DNA of 50,430 bases from JAWLFI01 sp964525165 (GCA_964525165.1 CAZGGG010000017.1:1-50430), one strand, 5' to 3'; shown: positions 31,622-41,485, counted from the stretch's first letter. The notes: a model not told the origin generated them from the letters alone. Made by a program: numbers and translations.

Positions 31622-33157
31622 ATGTTCATACGTTTTTCATGGGTCCTAATCTTCCTGGGCACCCTGCTGAGCAGTGTTCCGGCTCAAATGGCCGTCACCG
31701 ATTTGCCGGAATTTGACCTCAATGCTGCCACACTAAAAGGTCAATTACATTATTTCGCTTCTGATTATATGCGGGGTCGCGATACCGGCTCTCCGGAATT
31801 GGATGTGGCCGCTGAATATCTGGCAGCCCATTTGAAAGCCTATGGATACGAATATGCTCCGGGCATGGACTCTTACTTCCAGCCGGTCCAACTTAAGGAA
31901 ACAGCGCCTCCTCAAGAGGCCTCTCTGACCCTTAATAAAAACAAATATGTGCATAAAGAGGACTTTCTTTTGCTCTCCGGCAAAGCCAACCGCTACAAAA
32001 ACAAAAAAGCCGTTTTTGCCGGTCATGGTTGGGTGGACACTGAAAACGGATATGACGACTACGCCAACTTGGACGTGAAAGGAAAGATTGTTTTCGTGCT
32101 GGGAGGCCCCCCGGAGGATAAGAGTCCACAGGCCATTTTTCAAGCCATGAGTCAAAAAAGACAACTGGCTTCCGAACGAGGAGCCTTGGGTCTTATAGAA
32201 ATTTATAACCTGCCCAATCTGCCATGGAATTTTTTCCTGCGTTATTTCAGCAGAGCATCTATGCAGCTGGACTTGAGTCAAGGCATGAATAGCGAAGACG
32301 AACTCATATACGGATGGATGCAGCCCGATACAGAAAGCTCTGTGATCAAAGAGATGCAGGAAGGTAAACGGACGAAGGCTAGCTTGATGTCCAGCGGCTT
32401 TAGCGAAACAGCTATATCCTCAAAAAATGTGATTGGTGTCTTGCCCGGTACTGATCCCGAGCTGAAGGATGAATATCTTTTATTAAGTGCTCATTACGAT
32501 CATGTAGGTGTAGGTGCAGCCGGTAGCAACGCTACCCTGCCACGAGACAGCATTTTCAATGGTGCCCGCGACAACGGATTAGGTTCGATTGCCCTGCTCA
32601 ATGCGGCACAGGCATTAGGAGAAATGCCGACAAAACGTTCCATCATTGTCATTTGGGTGACCGGCGAGGAAAAAGGGCTACTAGGGAGCCGTTACTATGT
32701 AGAGCGACCCTTGATTCCTCTTCATCAAACGATCTTCAACTTGAACACGGATGGAGGCGGATATAACAGCACGGAGCATATTTCCATTATCGGCTATGGA
32801 CGGACCGGCACCGATGATAAAATCGAAACTGCGGCCACGGCTGCCGGACTCAAGGTATTCCCCAATCCGGCCCCGGAACAAAACCTATTTGACCGCTCTG
32901 ATAATGTATCCTTTGCAGTGAAGGGTATTCCTTGTATGAATGTAAGCCCCGGTGTTACAGCTTTTGATGATGAAATCAATAAATACTATCATCAGGTCAC
33001 CGATAACCCGGAAAGCATAGATTACGATTATATGCTCCGGTATATTCAATCGTATGCTTATCTGGCGCGTTTAATCGCCAATGATATGGAGCGACCCGCC
33101 TGGATAGATGGGGACAAATACTATGATGCAGGGGTTGAACTATACTCTAAAGAATGA
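31622..33157 (+). CDS. M28 family metallopeptidase with PA domain
   Basis: A 511-residue exported zinc aminopeptidase. Signal peptide 1-22 (ends VPAQ). A PA-type insert (about 125-260) precedes the catalytic part. Zinc ligands are visible: His291 and Asp293 in SAHYDHVG, bridging Asp317 in GARDNG, catalytic Glu349/Glu350 in TGEEKG, Asp377 in NTDGGG and a late His in YYHQVTDN. Trims peptides from outside the cytoplasm. Divergent from the ABC-F gene. Confidence 0.93.
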   Translation: MFIRFSWVLIFLGTLLSSVPAQMAVTDLPEFDLNAATLKGQLHYFASDYMRGRDTGSPELDVAAEYLAAHLKAYGYEYAPGMDSYFQPVQLKETAPPQEASLTLNKNKYVHKEDFLLLSGKANRYKNKKAVFAGHGWVDTENGYDDYANLDVKGKIVFVLGGPPEDKSPQAIFQAMSQKRQLASERGALGLIEIYNLPNLPWNFFLRYFSRASMQLDLSQGMNSEDELIYGWMQPDTESSVIKEMQEGKRTKASLMSSGFSETAISSKNVIGVLPGTDPELKDEYLLLSAHYDHVGVGAAGSNATLPRDSIFNGARDNGLGSIALLNAAQALGEMPTKRSIIVIWVTGEEKGLLGSRYYVERPLIPLHQTIFNLNTDGGGYNSTEHISIIGYGRTGTDDKIETAATAAGLKVFPNPAPEQNLFDRSDNVSFAVKGIPCMNVSPGVTAFDDEINKYYHQVTDNPESIDYDYMLRYIQSYAYLARLIANDMERPAWIDGDKYYDAGVELYSKE

Positions 33158-33206
33158 GCGCACCTGTGTTTTAGGCAGTTGTAAAATGGTACAGCGGAAT
33201 CCCGCT

Positions 33207-33217
33207 TTTGCGGAAGC
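33207..33217. repeat. Over-represented word GCTTCCGCAAA (intergenic copy)
   Basis: This copy is between genes. Further exact copies, either strand, are at 5536-5546, 5836-5846, 15028-15038, 20288-20298, 25339-25349, 27597-27607, 33496-33506, 38968-38978 and 49008-49018. Ten in about 50 kb, when about 0.02 are expected for a random 11-mer on two strands. In genes the word codes FAEA, ASAK/ASAN, RFRK or LPQS, so all three frames are used. It resembles an uptake or other DNA-level signal word. Confidence 0.6.
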
Positions 33218-33296
33218 GAAAAGCAGCTTGACCTTACAGCGATTGTTGTCTTTCAGGGCAGAACCCTTCTGTTAAGGCCAAGCTTCATTCGTACTT

Positions 33297-34445
33297 TTAA
33301 TGGCTATGGCCTATGTCCATACCTTCCTCCTCCTCTTGTGTGGCGGCATAGGCTTTATACGCCTTGTCCGTGACAATATATGGTGTCGGTCCTTCCCAAA
33401 AAGGCTCGATGGCTGCCATAGCTTCATTGCGGTCTTTCACATGAACCTCTGTCCACTCAAAGGTGCCTTCATCTGTACGGATCATCAGACCCTCTTTTGC
33501 GGAAGCATCGCGTACCAGAGCGGAAAGCGGAACCACCCATGCGCTATCTGCCTGAACGATGATTTCTGCCTGGATATACATCCCCACATTTAAATGTTCT
33601 CGGTGTTCTTCCTCTAAATCGACATGAACACCCATCACACTCTCCTCCGACAAGCTTTTATCGATCAGAAAAATCTCACCCATACAAACCTCCTCCGGCT
33701 GATAAGAAGAATAGATTCTGACCTTCTGCCCTTTTTCCAACTGGGCAGCGTCGTTCTCAAATACTTGCACATGTCCGTGCAAATGGTCAATATCGATGAT
33801 CTCGAATAAAATATCCGTTGGACCCACATATTGGCCCGGATTGATGTGCACATTCGTAATATAACCCGTGAAGGGTGCCCGAATGACAATTTCTGAGCGA
33901 ATCTCTTCGGGACGCACTAAATTCGGATGTAGGCCTATTAACTCCAACTGCTTGGATAAAGCGGCCTGAGCCGCCTGGTTTTCGAGATACAAAGATTGTG
34001 CTTGCTCAAAAGCTTGTTGGCTCACACCTTGCTGTTGACGCAAAGTGTCTTTGCGGATGAAATCCTTTTCGAGAAAGGAAGATCGGGCCTTGGCCTGAAG
34101 ATAATCTTGCTGAATCTGGACAAATTCAGGATTGCGGACGGTGCATAGAGCCTGCCCTTTGCGGACTTGCTGACCCGGTAATAGGTCGGTCGATACGATA
34201 TAGCCCCCATGAATTTGTGTCATTTTCAAGCGGCCGGCCGGGGGCAGTTCAATAGATCCATTGGCTTGAATATGGCGCTCAAACCAATCATATTGAATCG
34301 GGCCGGTTTGAATACCGGACCGTTCCAGGTTGCCGGTAGCCGTTACTTCTGCGTGATCATGATCATGAACCGGCTTGTCTTCGGTGCTTTGGCAACCCCA
34401 TACGATCAGGAGTGCGGGCAATATGATATACATAAGTGATTTCAT
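33297..34445 (-). CDS. RND efflux periplasmic adaptor
   Basis: A 382-residue membrane-fusion protein that links the inner-membrane pump to the outer-membrane channel. N-terminal lipoprotein-like signal (LLIVWGCQS, Cys18), His-rich stretch (HDHDHAE) for metal binding, barrel-sandwich halves (about 60-110 and 185-215) around a helical hairpin (about 110-180), then the beta-barrel and membrane-proximal domains; a C-terminal HSH tail. CusB/CzcB type. Starts 3 bases after the pump gene stop, so it is co-translated. One GCTTCCGCAAA copy. Confidence 0.93.
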   Translation of the reverse strand: MKSLMYIILPALLIVWGCQSTEDKPVHDHDHAEVTATGNLERSGIQTGPIQYDWFERHIQANGSIELPPAGRLKMTQIHGGYIVSTDLLPGQQVRKGQALCTVRNPEFVQIQQDYLQAKARSSFLEKDFIRKDTLRQQQGVSQQAFEQAQSLYLENQAAQAALSKQLELIGLHPNLVRPEEIRSEIVIRAPFTGYITNVHINPGQYVGPTDILFEIIDIDHLHGHVQVFENDAAQLEKGQKVRIYSSYQPEEVCMGEIFLIDKSLSEESVMGVHVDLEEEHREHLNVGMYIQAEIIVQADSAWVVPLSALVRDASAKEGLMIRTDEGTFEWTEVHVKDRNEAMAAIEPFWEGPTPYIVTDKAYKAYAATQEEEEGMDIGHSH

Positions 34446-34448
34446 GGT

Positions 34449-37400
34449 TTAAAATTGTTGGGTCAAGTATTTAATTTCAGTGAGCGCTTGCTGGTAAGAC
34501 CAGCGCTTTTGATTAAATTCTGAACGAATCTGGAAAGCGCGGTCCATCAGAAGCGTCCACTCTATGGTGCTGATCAATCCTTCGCGCATTTGTGCAGTCG
34601 CAGCTGTTTCTATAGCGCCTGCCTCTTGGAGTAAGTGCTCCTGATAGGCGGTCAGTTGCTCACGGCGCAATGCCTCTTGTTTTTGCCAAAAGGCCCGCTG
34701 TGACGCATATTGATGGTTCCAATCCCTAAGTCTGGCTTTTTGTTCCAGGGTTTTGATCTTGGACTCTTGTGCTTCAGCAGAACTGTGTGTAAACAAAAAT
34801 GGGCTGGAGATTCCCACGGATCCAAATTGCAAGCGGTCACCGGAAGTATAATTTTGAGTAGGGTCATCAGCCCTTCGCTCTCCAATCAAGGTCATCGTAG
34901 TAAAGCCAAATTCAAGGACAGGCCATTTTTCGGTTTGAGCAACTTTCTCGTAGGCTTCAGCAGCTTGAATGCTCTGCTCCAGCAAGCGACCTTCCGGATG
35001 CATGGGGCTTTCCTGCAAGGGGATAAAGTTTGCCGGCTCCGAATTAAATATGGGCCGATATACCAAGCTATCTGCTCCCAGGAAATAATTCCAAAGATGC
35101 AACAAAGCCTCCTGTTCTTGCTGATATTGTTGTTGTTGCAGCTCAATCCGACGGCGCTCCGTGCGTACTTGAAGTACCGAAAGTCGATCATCTTCCCCGG
35201 CTTTAAGGCGTTGCTCCATGCGTTGCTCCTGCAGTCCCCAAAGAGAATCCCTTTTCCGCCACAATTGTCGTTCTTGCTCATAGTAGCACCACTCATCATA
35301 CACCTGCTGCAGCCCTTTTTTCAATTGTATCATGCGAAGGTCCACCTGCTCTTTTTGGGTGTTGGTCAGCGCTTTCAACCAATTCTTCCGGCGTGCGTAT
35401 CGGCCCGGGAGATGAATGCCCTGCTGCAATTGAAAGGCATTATCAATGGTTCCTGTATTGAATTGGCCATATTCGGCCGACAAGGCCGTAGCCGGAAGAT
35501 CCCAGGCATTTTTTTCGAGTGCCTGAGCGGCTTTTTGTGCCCATTGGTCTGCTGCAATTTGCGGGTGGGATTCTTCTAATAGTTGCATCGCACTATCCAG
35601 AGGAAGGGGTGTTTGTGCCTTAACGGCAAAAGGAATCCCAAAACCGATCAGAACCAGTAGGCCTTTGGCGGAGACAGATGCCTTCCAGCCTTGCTCAAAC
35701 CAACGATATAAAACCGGTAAAACGAAGAGAGTTAAAAAAGTACTGGTGACCAATCCGCCAATTACTACAGTCGCCAGGGGTCTTTGCACTTCTGCACCGG
35801 AACTGGTCGATAAGGCCATCGGTAAAAAGCCCAAAGCAGCCACCAAAGCCGTCATGATCACCGGCCGCATTCGAGTCATCGCTGCTTTTTGAATCCGTTC
35901 ATTGATATCCTCCATTCCTTCTTCTTTTAAGGCTAATAATTCGTTGACCAGCACCAGGCCATTGAGCACTGCTACCCCAAAAAGCGCAATGAACCCCACC
36001 CCTGCAGAAATACTAAAAGGCATACCTCTTATAGCCAGTGCCAATACTCCTCCGATGGCCGCCAGGGGAATACCCGTGAAGATCAGCAAGGCATACTGGA
36101 TGTTTTGAAAACTCATGTACAAAAGCAAGAGAATGAGTCCGAGTGCTACCGGCACGGCAATCATCAAGCGTTGGGAGGCACGTTGTAGATTTTCAAACTG
36201 CCCGCCATATTGCAAATAATAGCCCGGAGGTAATTCCAATTCGGTGTCCAGCGTGCTCTGCACACTTTCGATGAAAGAACCGATATCACGATTCCGCACA
36301 TTGACACCGATATTGATTCGGCGATGCGCTTGTTCCCGTGATATCTGCATCGGTCCGGTCACGGAACGGATGCTGGCTACGGATGATAAGGGTACCAAAT
36401 GTCCATCCGCCCCTTCGACACGTAATTGTCGGATATCCAAATCAGATCGGTATTGCTCCTGCAAGCGCACCACCATATCGAAACGGCGCTCTCCTTCAAA
36501 GACCTGACCTACGGCAATACCGGCATAAGCTGCGCGAATAATTTCATTGGCAGCTTGGATATCCACACCATAACGAGCCAAAGCTTGGCGGTCATAATCG
36601 ACCTGTAGCTGTTGTAAGCCCTCCGTTTGCTCTACTTTCACATCTCCTGCACCCTGAATTTTTCGAATCAAGAGCGCCGCTTCATCGGCTTTCTCTTTCA
36701 ATAGTTCTGTATCCTCCCCGAATATCTTAATGGCAATATCTGCCTTCACTCCGGTCATCAATTCATTGAACCGAAGCTGAATCGGCTGGGTAAATTCAAA
36801 AGAAGGTCCCATGAGCACACTTAAAGCTTCATCCATTTTGTTGACCAACTCCTCACGATTGGATGCGGAGACCCATTCATCCTGAGGTTTCAAAATGATC
36901 ATGATGTCTGCTTCTTCAATCGCCATGGGGTCGGTGGGTACTTCAGCGGTTCCAATTTTGGAAATCACGTGCACCACCTCCGGAAACTCTTCCAACAAGA
37001 TCTGTTCGGCCTGAGTAGCAGTCTCCACACTTTCTTTCAAGCCACTACCCGGCGGAATGCTCATTTGCATAGCTAAATCACCTTCATCAAGGGTAGGGAC
37101 AAATTCAGATCCCATTTGTCGGAAAATTACTACTGCTATCATCAGCAAGCCCACAGAACCGGCCAGAATCCAAGCCGGAAAGCGCAAAGCTAAACGCAAC
37201 ATGGGTTGATATAATCGCTGTAAAAAAGCGATCAGGCGATCGGAAAAAGTCTTTTTATGCAGCATTTTCCGCTTCAAAAACAGGGCCGACATGGCCGGAA
37301 CATAGGTGATGGATAAGATGAATGCTCCGATCAAAGCGAAACTCATTGTCAGCGCCATAGGCCGAAACATCTTGCCTTCTACGCCCTCTAAAGTTAAGAT

Positions 37401-38783
37401 CGGTAAGAACACGACCAAGATGATCAATACACCAAAAGAGGCCGGCTTCATCATTGAATGTGCGGCTTTGCCCACCGCCTTATTCATTTGTGCGGCGCTC
37501 AGTTTCTGACCGGCAAAATGTACGGCCAAAAAGTGGAGGGTTCCTTCAACTACAATCACCGCCCCATCGACGATGATGCCGAAATCAATGGCGCCCAACG
37601 ACATTAAATTTGCGGAAACGCCAAAATATCGCATCAGGATGAAGGCAAATAACATACTCAGCGGTATGACTGAAGCGACAATCAGTCCGGCGCGCAAATT
37701 CCCCAGGAGTAAGACCAGCACGAAAATGACAATCAAGCCTCCTTCAATCAGGTTGGTCGCAATGGTGCGCGTGGTACGAGCCACCAAGTCAGATCGATCT
37801 AAATAAGGATAGATGTCTACCCCTTCCGGAAGACTTTTGCGTACTTCTTCGATTCGCGTATGAACATTGGCAATGGCTTCTGAAGAATTAGCTCCTTTCA
37901 ACATGAGGGTAATCCCTCCGACCACCTCTCCTTTACCATCCATGGTCATGGCTCCATACCGCTTAGAGGCGCCCTCCTGGACTTTTGCTACCTGATGGAC
38001 ATAGATGGGCTTTCCGCCCTGATGGCCTAAAACGATTTGTTCAATTTCTTCAATACTCTCTGCGCGGCCTACTGTTCGGATGTAATAAGCTGCGTTATCT
38101 TTTTCGATATAACTTCCCCCACTGTTTTCACTATTGGCCTCCATCTTTTGCAGCACATCATTTAAGGTGAGCTGACGCGCCTGAAGGGCCAGAGGGTCAA
38201 TCGAGAGTTCGTATTGTTTCAGCAATCCGCCAAAACTGCTGACCTCAATAATGCCTTTGGTTCCTCCCAACTGACGCTTGACAATCCAGTCCTGAAGGGT
38301 CCGCAAGTCCATTAAATCAAAGGCACCTTCATATCCCGGCTCCTTGACCAAAACATATTGGTAAATTTCCCCCAATCCGGTGGTGATAGGCATCATTTCC
38401 GGTCGTCCGAGGTATTCCGGGATCTCAGAGGAAGCCACATCAATTTGTTCCTTGACCAATTGGCGGGCATCATACAGGGGGTAATCTTCCTCAAACACAA
38501 CAGTAACCACTGACAGGCCATAACGCGAGATGGATCGGACTTCCGTGACGCCAGGCAGATTTTGCATCGCCACTTCTACGGGAAAGGTGATTTGTTGCTC
38601 CACTTCTTGAGGCGGAGAAGTAGGGGCCACCGTAACCACCTGTACTTGATTATTGGTGATATCAGGCACCGCATCCAGAGGGACCTGATTCATGGCATAC
38701 CAACCCGCCACAATCAGGGCTAGTACAGCGGCTAATACCAGTAACTTTTGCTCTATCGAGCGTTGAATGATCGTTTGTAACAT
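34449..38783 (-). CDS. Heavy-metal RND pump fused to TolC-like outer-membrane factor
   Basis: A 1444-residue fusion. Residues 1-1035: CusA/CzcA-type RND transporter with 12 helices and two periplasmic loops; the helix-4 proton relay reads D400-FGIIV-D406-GAVIVV-E413, as in divalent-cation (Co/Zn/Cd) pumps rather than CusA-type Cu(I) pumps. Residues about 1058-1444: TolC/CzcC-like outer-membrane factor with two coiled-coil halves. Between them lies a hydrophobic stretch ending AVKAQ (about 1039-1057), which looks like a signal peptide with cleavage site. Middle gene of a three-gene operon. RND-outer-membrane fusions occur in other Bacteroidota. Confidence 0.95.
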   Translation of the reverse strand: MLQTIIQRSIEQKLLVLAAVLALIVAGWYAMNQVPLDAVPDITNNQVQVVTVAPTSPPQEVEQQITFPVEVAMQNLPGVTEVRSISRYGLSVVTVVFEEDYPLYDARQLVKEQIDVASSEIPEYLGRPEMMPITTGLGEIYQYVLVKEPGYEGAFDLMDLRTLQDWIVKRQLGGTKGIIEVSSFGGLLKQYELSIDPLALQARQLTLNDVLQKMEANSENSGGSYIEKDNAAYYIRTVGRAESIEEIEQIVLGHQGGKPIYVHQVAKVQEGASKRYGAMTMDGKGEVVGGITLMLKGANSSEAIANVHTRIEEVRKSLPEGVDIYPYLDRSDLVARTTRTIATNLIEGGLIVIFVLVLLLGNLRAGLIVASVIPLSMLFAFILMRYFGVSANLMSLGAIDFGIIVDGAVIVVEGTLHFLAVHFAGQKLSAAQMNKAVGKAAHSMMKPASFGVLIILVVFLPILTLEGVEGKMFRPMALTMSFALIGAFILSITYVPAMSALFLKRKMLHKKTFSDRLIAFLQRLYQPMLRLALRFPAWILAGSVGLLMIAVVIFRQMGSEFVPTLDEGDLAMQMSIPPGSGLKESVETATQAEQILLEEFPEVVHVISKIGTAEVPTDPMAIEEADIMIILKPQDEWVSASNREELVNKMDEALSVLMGPSFEFTQPIQLRFNELMTGVKADIAIKIFGEDTELLKEKADEAALLIRKIQGAGDVKVEQTEGLQQLQVDYDRQALARYGVDIQAANEIIRAAYAGIAVGQVFEGERRFDMVVRLQEQYRSDLDIRQLRVEGADGHLVPLSSVASIRSVTGPMQISREQAHRRINIGVNVRNRDIGSFIESVQSTLDTELELPPGYYLQYGGQFENLQRASQRLMIAVPVALGLILLLLYMSFQNIQYALLIFTGIPLAAIGGVLALAIRGMPFSISAGVGFIALFGVAVLNGLVLVNELLALKEEGMEDINERIQKAAMTRMRPVIMTALVAALGFLPMALSTSSGAEVQRPLATVVIGGLVTSTFLTLFVLPVLYRWFEQGWKASVSAKGLLVLIGFGIPFAVKAQTPLPLDSAMQLLEESHPQIAADQWAQKAAQALEKNAWDLPATALSAEYGQFNTGTIDNAFQLQQGIHLPGRYARRKNWLKALTNTQKEQVDLRMIQLKKGLQQVYDEWCYYEQERQLWRKRDSLWGLQEQRMEQRLKAGEDDRLSVLQVRTERRRIELQQQQYQQEQEALLHLWNYFLGADSLVYRPIFNSEPANFIPLQESPMHPEGRLLEQSIQAAEAYEKVAQTEKWPVLEFGFTTMTLIGERRADDPTQNYTSGDRLQFGSVGISSPFLFTHSSAEAQESKIKTLEQKARLRDWNHQYASQRAFWQKQEALRREQLTAYQEHLLQEAGAIETAATAQMREGLISTIEWTLLMDRAFQIRSEFNQKRWSYQQALTEIKYLTQQF

Positions 38784-38836
38784 ATAATGATTCTAGAATT
38801 CCACAATCACAGACCAGAGGGTCTATAGACTTTATC

Positions 38837-38859
38837 GTAAGCACATGTCGAGTGCTTAC
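38837..38859 (-). other. Hairpin overlapping a stop codon inside the efflux operon
   Basis: GTAAGCAC-ATGTCGA-GTGCTTAC is a perfect 8-base stem. The left part of the right arm contains the stop codon of the small upstream gene (38856-38858, minus strand). Without a T run it is more likely an mRNA processing or attenuation element before the pump gene. Confidence 0.4.
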
Positions 38860-39224
38860 TGGGGAGGATTCCAGATATCAAAAGCTAATTCAAAAGGGAG
38901 AAAAACTTCCCAATGAGGCCATTCCTCAGAAATAAATACGAAGCTTTGAGGATTCTGTATGGACAAGGCTTCCGCAAAAATGGCCGGGAGGTTGAGCACC
39001 ACATGTTCGGAACAATCCTGAAAAGGTAAATGGTGTTCATGATCATCATGATGATCCTCAGACTCATAGTGCAGTTCCATAAAATCCCAAAATCCCATAG
39101 CCGGTTCTTCCACCAAATGGCACTGATAATGATCCAGCAAAGAAGGCACCTTGCTGAGTTCGGACAAGTCTGTAGCTGCAACCAGATACAAACAAGCTAT
39201 TGCTATGGAAAATAGTTTTTTCAT
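38856..39224 (-). CDS. Small exported His-rich protein of the efflux operon
   Basis: About 122 residues from ATG 39224. Signal peptide at residues 1-17 (ends LVAATD or nearby). A His/Asp/Glu-rich segment ESEDHHDDHEHH and a Cys (QDCSEH) suit metal binding in the periplasm. The C-terminal half is aromatic-rich (EEWPHWEVF). It lies upstream of the fused RND pump in the same direction, so it may be a periplasmic metal chaperone or sensor; inferred. One GCTTCCGCAAA copy. Confidence 0.75.
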   Translation of the reverse strand: MKKLFSIAIACLYLVAATDLSELSKVPSLLDHYQCHLVEEPAMGFWDFMELHYESEDHHDDHEHHLPFQDCSEHVVLNLPAIFAEALSIQNPQSFVFISEEWPHWEVFLPFELAFDIWNPPQ

Positions 39225-39308
39225 CAACAGCTATAAAGATAAAACAATCTAATGGGTTTGCATTCTTGAGCAACAGCCCTTAACTTATCATTATCAAAAA
39301 ATACGATT

Positions 39309-39614
39309 ATGCCACACGACTATGATACTTTGGTAGATGCCATCAATGACTTTAAAGCAAAAGGCTATACAGAAGACTTTAACATGCAATCCAACTGTAT
39401 TGAATGCAAAGCTCAAAATATAAACCTGCACCCTAAAGACTTCGTCATTGATGAAGTAGTGCGGTTTGAAGGTATGTCTAACCCGGACGACAGTTCTGTC
39501 TTATATGCCATTTCCTCCCATCAGGGGTTGAAGGGACTATTGGTTGACTCCTATGGTGCCTACGCAGATTCTCTGAGTGAGGAAATGATTGAGAAGTTGC
39601 GGATTAGGAGGTAA
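39309..39614 (+). CDS. Conserved small protein (often mislabelled PRPP synthetase)
   Basis: A 101-residue cytoplasmic protein starting MPHDYDTLVDAIN. Recognisable conserved pieces: KGYTEDFNMQ, FVIDEVVRFEG and SSVLYAISSHQGLKGLLVDSYG. Databases often call such short Bacteroidota proteins phosphoribosylpyrophosphate synthetase, but it has none of that enzyme's motifs. True function unknown. Divergent from the metal-efflux operon and followed by a terminator-like hairpin. Confidence 0.8.
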   Translation: MPHDYDTLVDAINDFKAKGYTEDFNMQSNCIECKAQNINLHPKDFVIDEVVRFEGMSNPDDSSVLYAISSHQGLKGLLVDSYGAYADSLSEEMIEKLRIRR

Positions 39615-39688
39615 AGGAATGTTTCAGCACCCTTCTAGGAATAAGCCCGGTGATTGATTCGAAGACAAAAAAGGCAGCCTATATTTAC

Positions 39689-39707
39689 ACCTGGCCACCC
39701 GGGTTTT
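39689..39707 (+). terminator. Hairpin with short T tail
   Basis: ACCTGG pairs with CCGGGT (one G-T pair) around CCAC, followed by TTTT. It lies between the converging small protein gene and AraC regulator gene. Confidence 0.4.
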
Positions 39708-39722
39708 AATTGTAAAGTCGCT

Positions 39723-40637
39723 TTAATTCAAACTTCTATACTCCTTGGGGCTGAAACCAGTTTTAGCTTTAAATAGATTGCTGAAATGTTGAGGATACTC
39801 AAAACCCAACTCAAATCCGATTTCACGGATGGTATCCGTTGAATTTAATAGGTTGTTTTTTGCCTTTTCGATGATGAATAAATGAATATGCTCCTGCGCT
39901 GTTTTTCCCGTCTCCTTCTTCAGTAAATCACTCAGATAGTTTGTTGAAAAACTCAACTCTCTTGCGCAATATTTTACAGTTGGAATTCCTAAGTCAACTA
40001 CTTTTTCCGATTGGTAATATTGTTGAAGTAATCGCTCAAATTTAGAGACAATATCACTATGAAGATTCGTTCGGGTATAAAATTGCCGATCGTAAAACCG
40101 TGTACAATAATCCAGTAATAACTCGATATTGGAGATGATGAGGTTTTGGCTGTGTTTGTCTAAATTCTGGCTGTATTCTGCAATGATCTTATCCAAAAGA
40201 TCTTCAATGGTCTTTCTTTCTTTATCTGAAAGGTGAAGTGCTTCATTGACTTCATAATTGAAGAAGGAATACCCATTCATCTTATCCGCCAAGTTTGATT
40301 TGCGAATTAGGTCGGGGTGAAAAGCCAGGGTCCATCCTTCATTAGATTCATTATCGTCCGTCAGCTCTCCTTCAAAAACTGTAACCTGACCGGGGGCTGT
40401 AAACACCAAGGTACCCTCTTCATAATCATAGGCATTTTTGCCATAAAAGAGATTCCCACAACCCAACTGTTTTAAAGTGACCTGATAGAGATTATTGATG
40501 ACCTTCAACCCTCTAAAATCCATTTGTGGCTTAAAGTCTTTTGCGTGTACCACGGAAACCAATGGATGTTTGGGCTTGGCCAGACCCATTGATTCGTGAG
40601 CCTGGCTGATCGAGTTGATACTATATGATGTGCTCAT
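39723..40637 (-). CDS. AraC family transcriptional regulator
   Basis: A 304-residue regulator: cupin-type sensing domain (about 25-170) and C-terminal AraC double helix-turn-helix (about 205-302, including YLSDLLKKETGKTAQEH and the FEYPQHFSNLFKAKTGFSP end motif). It is the last gene of a DJ-1-like/SDR/AraC operon, so probably feeds back on it. Ligand unknown. Confidence 0.92.
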   Translation of the reverse strand: MSTSYSINSISQAHESMGLAKPKHPLVSVVHAKDFKPQMDFRGLKVINNLYQVTLKQLGCGNLFYGKNAYDYEEGTLVFTAPGQVTVFEGELTDDNESNEGWTLAFHPDLIRKSNLADKMNGYSFFNYEVNEALHLSDKERKTIEDLLDKIIAEYSQNLDKHSQNLIISNIELLLDYCTRFYDRQFYTRTNLHSDIVSKFERLLQQYYQSEKVVDLGIPTVKYCARELSFSTNYLSDLLKKETGKTAQEHIHLFIIEKAKNNLLNSTDTIREIGFELGFEYPQHFSNLFKAKTGFSPKEYRSLN

Positions 40638-40665
40638 GAGCTTAAGTTATATGATAGAACTGGGA

Positions 40666-41478
40666 TTACTTTAACTGACTGAGGATCATTTTATCGAAAG
40701 TTTTATCTCCCAGCCATTTACGCATGGTAACCAATGGTTTCGCAAGGTAGCCTTTCAGGTATCTAGTTTTTGGGTTCTTTTCTGAAGCTGCTTTTGCAAT
40801 TTCTTTCCCTAAGACATCAACGGGCGTTAATTTGTCTTTGGATTGATCCATGCTTCCGACGACTTTGTTCACCATTTCCGCATAAGGACCCTCACCCGAA
40901 ACTTTTTTCAAGCCATCCATAGCAATATCTCCCCACTCTGTTTGAATACCTCCCGGTTCAACTAAAACGACATCAATACCAAATGATTTTAATTCAATCC
41001 TCAAGCAGTCACTCCAGCCTTCTAAAGCAAATTTCGTCGCGTGATACCAAGCCCCAAAAGGCGTATAAATCTTTCCGCCCATGGAGGAGATATTCACTAC
41101 TCTTCCGGATTTTTGTGCTCGCATGCTAGGAAGTACCAATTGGGTAATTCTTGCTAAACCAAAAAGATTCACTTCAAATTGACGTTTCGCCTCTTCAATG
41201 GGCACTTCTTCCACAGATCCGTAGGAGCCATATCCAGCATTATTAATCAATACATCAATACGGCCTTCTTTTTCCAATACTGTTTCAACCGCTTGTACGA
41301 TTGATGTGTCATCCGTAAGGTCTAATTTTAGAATTTGCATACCCTTTTCTTCGAGCTCTTTCATGCGCTCCGTTCTTCTGGCCGCTCCGTAAACGGTATA
41401 TCCAAGTTGATGTAAATGGATAGCCGCAGATTTACCCATACCTGAACTTGCTCCGGTGATGATCGCTACTTTTTTCAT
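40666..41478 (-). CDS. Short-chain dehydrogenase/reductase
   Basis: A 270-residue classical SDR. TGASSGMGK cofactor loop (9-16), NNAGYG strand, catalytic S-Y-K set with ISS and YHATK, and PGGIQTEW after the active site. NADP use is likely from the R-R after the second strand. Reduces an unknown carbonyl. Between the DJ-1-like gene (7 bases away) and the AraC gene (28 bases away). Confidence 0.93.
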   Translation of the reverse strand: MKKVAIITGASSGMGKSAAIHLHQLGYTVYGAARRTERMKELEEKGMQILKLDLTDDTSIVQAVETVLEKEGRIDVLINNAGYGSYGSVEEVPIEEAKRQFEVNLFGLARITQLVLPSMRAQKSGRVVNISSMGGKIYTPFGAWYHATKFALEGWSDCLRIELKSFGIDVVLVEPGGIQTEWGDIAMDGLKKVSGEGPYAEMVNKVVGSMDQSKDKLTPVDVLGKEIAKAASEKNPKTRYLKGYLAKPLVTMRKWLGDKTFDKMILSQLK

Positions 41479-41485
41479 GCTGTTT

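Noticed and set aside
34710..35579. A 289-codon plus-strand open frame antisense to the TolC-like part
   Set aside because: It lies wholly opposite a clear coding region with heavy coiled-coil codon bias, and its translation has no recognisable domain.
33297..39224. Copper-specific (CusA) efflux
   Set aside because: The helix-4 motif D-FG-x3-D-G-x5-E is of the divalent-cation CzcA type, so a Cu(I) label is not supported.
39309..39614. Phosphoribosylpyrophosphate synthetase
   Set aside because: Too short and lacking all PRPP synthetase motifs; the label seen in databases for such proteins is probably an error.
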